Shown in pieces: positions 34,275 to 40,767 of a DNA stretch of 64,000 bases. A program made the translations under genes and the position numbers. Source of the stretch: Pseudorhodoferax soli (GTDB lineage: Bacteria > Pseudomonadota > Gammaproteobacteria > Burkholderiales > Burkholderiaceae_C); assembly GCF_003337555.1 (NCBI RefSeq), contig NZ_QPJK01000004.1, positions 1 to 64,000 on the forward strand, written 5' to 3'. Numbering within the stretch: position 1 is the stretch's first letter; each line of letters starts with the position of its first letter. The notes beneath the pieces were generated by a model. The model was given only the letters and a program-made list of their open reading frames with translations. It ran no database searches and was not told the origin of the DNA.

Positions 34275-34466
34275 GCCAGCGTCCCCCCGCATAACGCGAA
34301 GCCAGCAATCCAGGGCACCGGCTTGCAAGCTGCGGCTCCGGAGGCCGCGGAGCAGGCCATGCCAGCAGACGCCGCGGAACGGGCTCTGCCCGGCCGCTGG
34401 CGGCGCCCCTTGAGGGGGATGGGATGGCTACACGCAGTGAGCCAGCCAAACGGGGTGGTCTCTTGC
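34275..34466. repeat. Intergenic element with C/G runs (possible Comamonadaceae repeat)
   Basis: This 192-base spacer splits the permease from the ATPase gene, where homologous operons are usually compact. It contains CCCCTTGAGGGGG (34409-34421 region), a short dyad of the type recurring in Comamonadaceae intergenic repeats, followed by GGATGGGATGGC. It also has a GCTCCG/CGGAGC hairpin near 34333-34353. No open frame with coding character is seen. The identification as a repeat family is from memory of similar genomes and is uncertain. Confidence 0.35.
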
Positions 34467-35594
34467 TCATATGCCGATGCTGCGGAAGGCGACCGCGAAG
34501 AGTGCGTCCACCAGGATCACGGCCGTGATCGCCGACACCACGGAGGCCGTCGTGCCCTGCCCCAGGCTCTCGGTGTTGGGCTTGACCTTCAGGCCGTAGT
34601 GGCAGCCGATCAGCGCGATCAGGATGCCGAACACGACCGACTTGCTGACCGCCAGGCTCAGGTTGGCCGCGCTCACGGCGTCGGGCAGCGCGCCGATGAA
34701 ATAGGCCGGTGTGATGCCCAGGGCCAGGTCGGCCGCGAGCATGCCGCCAGCCATGCCGGCCAGCGTGGTCCAGGTGGCGATCAGCGGCATGGCGATGGCC
34801 AGCGCGATGGCGCGCGGCATCACCAGCCTGAAGCCGTGCGCGATGCCCATCACGCGCATGGCGTCGAGCTCCTCGGTCACACGCATCACGCCGATCTGCG
34901 CCGTGATGGCCGAACCGGAGCGCCCAGCCACGAGGATGGCGGCCAGCATGGGCCCGAGCTCGCGCACCAGCGAGACACCCAGGATGTTGACGATGAAGGA
35001 CTCGGCACCGAACTGGCGCAGCTGCAACGCGGTGAGGTAGGCCAGCACCACGCCGATCAGCGCACCGACCAGGGCCGTGATGGGCAGCGCCATGGCGCCC
35101 ATCTGGTAGAGGTGGCCCGAGATGTCGCGCCACGGGCCGTACTGCGGCCGGCGCGCAAAGCGCAGGCTGTCCAGTGCCAGTTGGCCGATCAGGCGCACGC
35201 CGCTCTTGAGCTGGCCCAGCCCGCGCAGCACGCTGGCACCCAGGGCGTTGAAGGACTGCGCGAAGCCACCATCGGGCTCGGGCTTGCGCGTGCAGCTGAA
35301 CTCGGCCACGCGCTCGAGCATGCTGCGCTGCTCGGGCAGCAGCGCCAACTGCGCCGGCCATTGGCGGCCCCAGTGGTTCCACAGCAGCTGCGCACCCAGG
35401 TGGTCCAGGCGCTCGATCTGTTGCAGGTCCCAGCCTGCGGTGGCCGGCAGCGCGGCCAGGGCCTGGTGCACGCGGCCCAGGTGGTCACCCCCGGCCAGGT
35501 CGGAAGCGGTCCAACGGCCTGTCAGCACGGCCTGGCGGCCGTCGCCTTGCCCGGAGGCTTCGATGTGCGGAGATGACGGTGAGGCAGCGTCCAT
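34467..35594 (-). CDS. ABC permease of the MCE system (MlaE-like) with N-terminal STAS-like domain
   Basis: This 375-residue protein has an N-terminal soluble domain (1-110, TGRWTASDLAGGDHLGRVHQ, GWDLQQIERLDHLGAQLLW) that resembles an MlaB/STAS domain fused to the permease. The MlaE part (120-375) has five to six helices with FIVNILGVSLVRELGPMLAA and GRSGSAITAQIGVMRVTEEL. The Arg-Glu-Leu-Gly-Pro motif contacts the ATPase. Fusion of STAS to permease is common in Burkholderiales and replaces a separate mlaB gene. It is first in this minus-strand operon. Confidence 0.92.
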   Translation of the reverse strand: MDAASPSSPHIEASGQGDGRQAVLTGRWTASDLAGGDHLGRVHQALAALPATAGWDLQQIERLDHLGAQLLWNHWGRQWPAQLALLPEQRSMLERVAEFSCTRKPEPDGGFAQSFNALGASVLRGLGQLKSGVRLIGQLALDSLRFARRPQYGPWRDISGHLYQMGAMALPITALVGALIGVVLAYLTALQLRQFGAESFIVNILGVSLVRELGPMLAAILVAGRSGSAITAQIGVMRVTEELDAMRVMGIAHGFRLVMPRAIALAIAMPLIATWTTLAGMAGGMLAADLALGITPAYFIGALPDAVSAANLSLAVSKSVVFGILIALIGCHYGLKVKPNTESLGQGTTASVVSAITAVILVDALFAVAFRSIGI

Positions 35595-35690
35595 GCAGAC
35601 GGGAAGGGCAGAGTACAGCGGGCCAGTGGCGAAGCAGGCATCGTACCAAGCGCACTCCGGCCACCGCCGTAGGACCGCAGCGACAAATGC

Positions 35691-36878
35691 TTACAGCTTT
35701 TCGGCTGGCAAATTCTTGCGGTACTGGATGAATCCGACGTTCTGCGCCACGCGGTCGTACAGCAGCCGGCCCGGCGCGTTGCTCTCGTGCGTGAGCCACC
35801 ACACGCGGCTGGCACCCTCGGCCGCTGCACGCGCGTAGACCGCCTGGATCAGCGCCCGTGCCACGCCGCGGCCCCGCGCGGCCGGCACCGTGAACAGGTC
35901 CTGCAGGTAGCAGTACGGCCCCTCGGTCCAGGTCGAGCGGTGAAAGATGCAGTGCACGATGCCGAGCAGTTGCCCACCTGCGTCGAACGCGCCGATGGCG
36001 TGCATGGGCTCCGCCGGGTCGAGCAGGCGCTGCCAGGTGCGCGCGTCGAGCGCCTCGCCCAGGTCCACCTCGTAGAAGCTCTGGTAGCCCCGCCACAGCG
36101 GCAACCAGGCGGGCTGGTCGGCGGCCGTGAGCGGGCGCAGCTGCACATCGGCGCGCGCATCGCCGCTGTGCGCCTCGCGCAGCGCAGCCAGGCCCTGGCG
36201 CTGGTGGCCGTCGGCGTCGAAGTTGCCCGGTGCCAGCCACGCCTGGAAGGCCGCGCGCACGGCCGGCCAGTCGCTGTCGATGATGGAGAACCAGGCGGTG
36301 TCACGGTTGCGGCCCTTGACCACGACGGCCTGGCGGAACACGCCCTCGAAGGTGAACCCGAGCCGCTGCGCGGTGCGGCGCGAGGGCGCGTTCAGGCTGT
36401 CGCACTTCCACTCGTAGCGGCGGTAGCCCAGGTCGTCGAACACATGGCGCATGAGCAGGTACTGCGCCTCGGTGGACAGGGGCGTGCGCTGCAGGTGCGG
36501 CGAGAACATCACGTGGCCGACCTCGACCACGCCGTTGGCCGCATCGATGCGCATCAGCGCCAGCGTGCCCACGGCGCGCCCGCTGGCCAGGTCGACGATG
36601 GCGAAGTGCAGCGGATCTTCACTGGCAGCCATGGCCTGGGCATGCCGCAGGTAGGCCGCCGCATCGCCGAAGGGCTCGCTCGCCATGTAGGTCCAGGCAC
36701 GCCCATCGGCTGCGTCGGCGTAGGCTGCGTGCAGGTCGGCCGCATGGCGTTCGGCGTCCAGCGGTTCGAGCCGGCACAGGCGGCCGGCCAGCGCGATGCG
36801 CTCTGGGCGCGGGCGCGGCGTCCAGTCCGGCAGGGCGGCGCCGATGGGTTGGTCGAAGGCATTCACGCGCTGGCTCAT
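35691..36878 (-). CDS. Tandem GNAT acetyltransferase fusion
   Basis: This 395-residue protein contains two acetyltransferase domains. The first (about 20-210) is RimL-like: LCRLEPLDAERHAADLHAAY, VEVGHVMFSPHLQRTPLSTE and WKCDSLNAPSRRTAQRLGFT. The second (about 235-395) is a classical GNAT: RPLTAADQPAWLPLWRGYQS, the coenzyme loop VPAARGRGVARALI and THESNAPGRLLYDRVAQNVG. Related proteins are usually separate. Substrates are unknown, but the first domain resembles those acting on proteins or small amines. The ATG at 36878 fits the RimL start. It is divergent from the patatin-domain gene. Confidence 0.88.
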   Translation of the reverse strand: MSQRVNAFDQPIGAALPDWTPRPRPERIALAGRLCRLEPLDAERHAADLHAAYADAADGRAWTYMASEPFGDAAAYLRHAQAMAASEDPLHFAIVDLASGRAVGTLALMRIDAANGVVEVGHVMFSPHLQRTPLSTEAQYLLMRHVFDDLGYRRYEWKCDSLNAPSRRTAQRLGFTFEGVFRQAVVVKGRNRDTAWFSIIDSDWPAVRAAFQAWLAPGNFDADGHQRQGLAALREAHSGDARADVQLRPLTAADQPAWLPLWRGYQSFYEVDLGEALDARTWQRLLDPAEPMHAIGAFDAGGQLLGIVHCIFHRSTWTEGPYCYLQDLFTVPAARGRGVARALIQAVYARAAAEGASRVWWLTHESNAPGRLLYDRVAQNVGFIQYRKNLPAEKL

Positions 36879-37034
36879 GGTGGGCGGTTCCAATGAAAAG
36901 GACAGCGGCCGAAGCTACCTGCACAGCGGCCCGCTGCAAAGAGCCAATCGTGCCATGCCCAAGGGGACCAAGCCGTGCCGCCCCTGCCGCCTACAATTTG
37001 CAACCGCCCTGCCCTGCCCCCTTCTTCCAGGCCC

Positions 37035-39032
37035 ATGGACTCTTCGACGGCACGCCAGCGCTTTCACGACGAACTGCTCGCCCGGCACCTGAAGACCATC
37101 TTCGGCGAGGTCGAGCCGACCGCCCTGGCGCACTTGCGCCGCCACCTGCGCTGGATCGAGATCGCCGGGGGCGAGACGCTCATGCACCAGGGCGAACAGG
37201 GCGACTCCATGTACCTCATCGTCAGCGGCCGGCTGCGCGCCTACGTGCGCGGCGCCGACGGCAGCGAGCGCATGGTTGGCGAGATGGCGCGCGGACAGAC
37301 CGTGGGCGAGATGAGCCTGTACACCGGCGAGCCGCGCGCGGCCACCGTCGTGGCGGTGCGCGACTCGGTGCTGGTGCGCCTGGGCAAGTCCGAGTTCGTG
37401 CCGCTGCTGGAGAGCAGCGCCCAGGTGTCGATCGCACTGACGCGCCAGATCGTGCAGCGCCTGAAGGGCGAGCAGCGCCAGCAGGCACACGAACGGCCTG
37501 TGGCGATCGGCCTCGTGCCCGTCACGGCCGGCGTGGATGCGGTGGCCTTCGCCACCGACCTCGCGCAGCAGATCGGCGAGCGCCTGGCCCAGACCCAGGG
37601 CCAGGGCCGCGTGCGCATCGTCGATGCCGCGCAGGTGCACCAGGCCCTGGCCGATGCCGGCGTCTCGCTCGACGATGCCGATCCCGAGGCCCAGGCCGAC
37701 GCCAGCCGCCGCGTGGCGCTGCTGCTCGACGAGATCGAGGCCACGCACGACGCCGTGCTGCTGCTGGCCGATGCCGGGCCCACGGCCTGGACGCAGCGCT
37801 GCTGCCGCCACTGCGACGAGCTGATGCTGCTGGCCGACGCCGCGCAGCCCGTGGCGCTGCACGCGGTCGAGCAGCAATTCCTCATGCACCGCCCGCCGCG
37901 CACCGAGGTGTCCGAACTGCTGGTGCTGCTGCATCCGGCCGAGCGGCGCGCGCCCCGTGGCACGGCGGCCTGGCTGGAACGCCGGCCGCTCGCCGGCCAT
38001 GTGCACCTGCGGCCGGCCCTGGCGCGCGACATGGCGCGCATGGCGCGGCTGCTCACGCGCACGGCGGTCGGCCTGGTGCTGGCCGGCGGGGGCGCGCGCG
38101 GTTTCGCTCACCTGGGCGTGTACCGCGTGCTGCGCGAGCAGGGGGTGGAGATCGACTGGGTCGGCGGCACCAGCATCGGCGCCGTGATGGCGGCCTACGT
38201 GGCCTCCGACCAGAGCCTGGATACGGTGATGGCCAACGCGCGCAGCGCCTTCGCCGTGAATCCCACGGGCGACATGAATCTGTTCCCGCTGCTCTCGCTG
38301 TTCAAGGGCGTGCGGCTGCGCGGCGTGCTGCGCAGCGCCGTGCAGTCGCTGGTGGGTTTCGATGCCGACATCGAGGACCTCTGGAAGAATTACCACTGCG
38401 TGGCCACCAACTACTCGCGCGCCTGCGAGCAGCGCATCGCGCACGGCAATCTGGTGCAGGCGCTGCTGGCCAGCATCTCGATCCCCGGCGCGTTGCCGCC
38501 CGTGGTGCGCGACGGCGAGCTGCTCTGCGACGGCGGCACCTTCAACAACTTTCCCGTGGACCAGATGCGCCGCATGCGCGGGGTGGGTTACGTGATCGGC
38601 GTGGACCTCAACATGCGCAGCCCAACCCAGGTGCCACCGGGCGAGCTGCCGGGCAACATCAGCCTGTGGCGCGACCGGCTGCGCCCGTCTGCACGCCGGC
38701 GCTACCGCCTGCCTTCGCTGCCGACCTACCTGATGACGGTGACCGGGCTGTACAGCATGTCGCGCCAGGACCAGGCCCAGCAGGGCTGCGACCTGTACTT
38801 CCATCCCTCGCTGGAGCGCGTGGGCATGTTGCAGTGGAAGAGCATCGACCAGATCGTGGCGCGCGGCTACACGCACGGCAAGGCTGTGGCCGCCAGCGTC
38901 GACGCAGCGCAGCGCCGCCAGCTCGGGATGGCCTCAGCGCCGGTTGGGGAGGGCCAGGATGGACAGGCCGGAGACGACGAAGGTCGCGCCGGCCCCGATG
39001 TTGAGCCAGGCCGTGGCACGCGGACGGCGTGA
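37035..39032 (+). CDS. Cyclic-nucleotide-binding, patatin-like phospholipase (NTE-like)
   Basis: This 665-residue protein starts at the ATG at 37035. Residues about 15-150 are a cNMP-binding domain (GEQGDSMYLIVSGRLRAYVR, VGEMSLYTGEPRAATVVAV). A middle region (150-340) resembles the linker of NTE-like proteins. The patatin domain runs from about 345 to 515, with oxyanion GGGARGFAHLGVYRVLRE (351-368), nucleophile Ser380 in GGTSIGAV and catalytic Asp499 in CDGGTFNNFP. These proteins hydrolyse phospholipids or lysophospholipids, possibly gated by cyclic nucleotides. The last 60 residues are low-complexity and polar. Confidence 0.92.
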   Translation: MDSSTARQRFHDELLARHLKTIFGEVEPTALAHLRRHLRWIEIAGGETLMHQGEQGDSMYLIVSGRLRAYVRGADGSERMVGEMARGQTVGEMSLYTGEPRAATVVAVRDSVLVRLGKSEFVPLLESSAQVSIALTRQIVQRLKGEQRQQAHERPVAIGLVPVTAGVDAVAFATDLAQQIGERLAQTQGQGRVRIVDAAQVHQALADAGVSLDDADPEAQADASRRVALLLDEIEATHDAVLLLADAGPTAWTQRCCRHCDELMLLADAAQPVALHAVEQQFLMHRPPRTEVSELLVLLHPAERRAPRGTAAWLERRPLAGHVHLRPALARDMARMARLLTRTAVGLVLAGGGARGFAHLGVYRVLREQGVEIDWVGGTSIGAVMAAYVASDQSLDTVMANARSAFAVNPTGDMNLFPLLSLFKGVRLRGVLRSAVQSLVGFDADIEDLWKNYHCVATNYSRACEQRIAHGNLVQALLASISIPGALPPVVRDGELLCDGGTFNNFPVDQMRRMRGVGYVIGVDLNMRSPTQVPPGELPGNISLWRDRLRPSARRRYRLPSLPTYLMTVTGLYSMSRQDQAQQGCDLYFHPSLERVGMLQWKSIDQIVARGYTHGKAVAASVDAAQRRQLGMASAPVGEGQDGQAGDDEGRAGPDVEPGRGTRTA

Positions 39033-39077
39033 CAGCCAGCCCGACACGGGCCCGGGCGCTCCATCGGCTGTTGTTCG

Positions 39078-39440
39078 TCAGGGCTTCTTGCGGCGCAGCT
39101 CCTGCAGCCGCTGCTGCAGCCAGGCGCGGCTGTCGACCGGCGCGGCACCCGGGCAGCGCACGCGGTAGGGCTGGTCGCTCATGCTGCTTTCGGAGGCCGC
39201 CAAGCCGATGAAATCCTCGGTGGAGCGGATCGCGTCGCGGTTCTCCAGGTAGTCGCGCTTCTTCTGCAGGTGGGCCACGGCCTCGGCGCCCGCATGCCAG
39301 CGGCCGTTGCGCTGGAACTCGCAGCCCGATGCCTGCAGGCCCGCCAGCAGCGCATCGATCTCCGCCTGCACGGGCGCGGGCGGCGGCGCGGCCTGGGCCA
39401 GTGCACAGCAGCACGACAGGGCAGCGGCCAAGCCACGCAT
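39078..39440 (-). CDS. DUF5329 family exported protein
   Basis: This 120-residue protein has a signal peptide (MRGLAAALSCCCALAQAAPP). The family segments are EIDALLAGLQASGCEFQRNG, then RWHAGAEAVAHLQKKRDYLE, and later EDFIGLAASESSMSDQPYRV followed by RCPG. These match DUF5329, a short periplasmic family of unknown function; the two cysteines are probably disulfide-linked. The start at 39440 gives a proper signal peptide. It lies 1 base after the GNAT gene stop, so the two are probably cotranscribed. Confidence 0.85.
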   Translation of the reverse strand: MRGLAAALSCCCALAQAAPPPAPVQAEIDALLAGLQASGCEFQRNGRWHAGAEAVAHLQKKRDYLENRDAIRSTEDFIGLAASESSMSDQPYRVRCPGAAPVDSRAWLQQRLQELRRKKP

Positions 39441-39441
39441 C

Positions 39442-39948
39442 TCAGTCCTTGGCCAAGGCGTACAGGCGCAGCGAACGGTCACCGACCGGCACCATGCCCT
39501 GGAAACTGAACCCCAGCGCGCCCAGCAGTTTGGTCGAGCGCAGGTTCGCCGGGGCCGTGATGGCCAGCAGCCGCGCCAGCTGCAGCTCACCGAAGGCATG
39601 CCACAGCACGGCCTGCGCCGCCTCGCGCGCGTAGCCCAACCCTTCGTGTTCCTGCAGCAGTGCAAAGCCGATGTCCGGCGCCGGCAGCGCCTCGCGCTGC
39701 ACCAGGCCGCACAGGCCCAGCGGCGCACCGTCGCTGCGGCGCTGCACCAGGTACATGCCGAAGCCATGCGTGGCATAGGGCACGAGGATGTTTGCCGCGA
39801 TGTGGGCCTGCGCGTCCTCGAGCGTGCGCACCTGCCGGTCGCCGATGTGGGCCAGCCAGCTCGGCTCGTTGAGCAGCCGCCGGTAGAACGGCGCGTCGTC
39901 CAGCGTCAGGCGGCGCAGCGCGAGGCGCGGGCTTTCGGCGACGTTCAC
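39442..39948 (-). CDS. GNAT-family acetyltransferase, RimJ/RimL type (GTG start)
   Basis: This 168-residue protein begins (GTG) NVAESPRLALRRLTLDDAPF. It continues with EPSWLAHIGDRQVRTLEDA, the acetyl-CoA loop EHEGLGYAREAAQAVLWHAF and ITAPANLRSTKLLGALGFSF. These are typical of RimJ/RimL-like acetyltransferases acting on protein N-termini or small metabolites. The GTG at 39948 follows AGGAG and overlaps the phosphodiesterase stop in GTGA. No ATG start is available in a suitable place. Confidence 0.87.
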   Translation of the reverse strand: MNVAESPRLALRRLTLDDAPFYRRLLNEPSWLAHIGDRQVRTLEDAQAHIAANILVPYATHGFGMYLVQRRSDGAPLGLCGLVQREALPAPDIGFALLQEHEGLGYAREAAQAVLWHAFGELQLARLLAITAPANLRSTKLLGALGFSFQGMVPVGDRSLRLYALAKD

Positions 39949-40400
39949 ACCAACTCCTGGATGCGCGCCGTCGCCTCGCCACCGTCCACCAGCAGCTCGG
40001 CCGCCGCGATCGGCAGCGTGAAGCGGCGCGGCCCGCAGCTGCCCGGGTTCACATAGAGCACGCCGCCCTCGCGCGCGACGCGCGGCTTGTGCGAATGGCC
40101 GGTGACGACCACCTGCACGCCCGCCGCCGGATCGAGCCGCAGCTGCGCCAGGTCGTGCAGCACGCACAGGCGCAGGCCGCCGATGTCGGCCGTGCAGGTC
40201 TCGGGCAGCCGTTCGGCCCAGGCGCCGACATCGTTGTTGCCGCGCACAGCCGTCAGCGGCGCGATGGTGGCCAGTTGGTCGAGGATGGCCGGATCGCAGA
40301 TGTCGCCCGCGTGCACGATGTGGTCGCTGCCGCGCAGGAAGGCCAGGGCCTCCGGGCGCAGCAGGCCGTGGGTGTCGGAAAGCAGGCCGATGCGGAACAT
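39945..40400 (-). CDS. YfcE/MJ0936-type metallophosphoesterase
   Basis: This 151-residue phosphodiesterase has MFRIGLLSDTHGLLRPEALA (metal ligands Asp9, His11), IVHAGDICD, AVRGNNDVGAW, CVLHD, VVVTGHSHKPRV and LYVNPGSCGPRR. This is the complete five-motif set of calcineurin-like phosphoesterases of the YfcE group, which hydrolyse artificial phosphodiesters and may act on cyclic or linear nucleotides. It is upstream of and coupled to a GNAT gene and the DUF5329 gene. Confidence 0.9.
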   Translation of the reverse strand: MFRIGLLSDTHGLLRPEALAFLRGSDHIVHAGDICDPAILDQLATIAPLTAVRGNNDVGAWAERLPETCTADIGGLRLCVLHDLAQLRLDPAAGVQVVVTGHSHKPRVAREGGVLYVNPGSCGPRRFTLPIAAAELLVDGGEATARIQELV

Positions 40401-40767
40401 CGGCGCAGTATGCAGGAAGGCCTGCCACCGCAGCAGCGGCGCCGACTTCGTCCTGCGCCTGCGCCATGTGGCGAGGGCCAGACCGACCGGCGCGCCAGCA
40501 GCGCCCCGATGCCCCCTGCCGAGCGCAGCGCGCCCAGGCCCAGCAGCGGGGTGAAGCGGAGGTGGTGTCGCCGCCGGGCATCGCCGGTGCAGTGCTGGAT
40601 GCGTGCGGCATGCCGGATCGCTGTCCCGTTGGCTTGGCCATCGACATCTCCGATGTGCCGCCCTGCGACGCGCGGGTGTGGCAGACTTTCTCAGCCGTAC
40701 GGTGCGGGGACGGCAACCTTGCAACCTCGGCGTGTTCCACGTCGCTCACTCTTGAAGGGCGGTGCGC
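40401..40767. other. Gene-free region with a possible MFS-transporter remnant
   Basis: This 367-base region lies between the divergent phosphodiesterase and autotransporter genes and should hold their promoters. No convincing gene is seen. On the minus strand, around 40490-40560, one frame reads PLLGLGALRSAGGIGALLAR and another frame continues APVGLALATWRRRR. Together they resemble a loop and helix of MFS_3-type transporters, as if a gene fragment had decayed by a frameshift. This is weak. The 27 bases before the autotransporter ATG contain GAAGGGCGG, a likely ribosome binding site. Confidence 0.3.
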
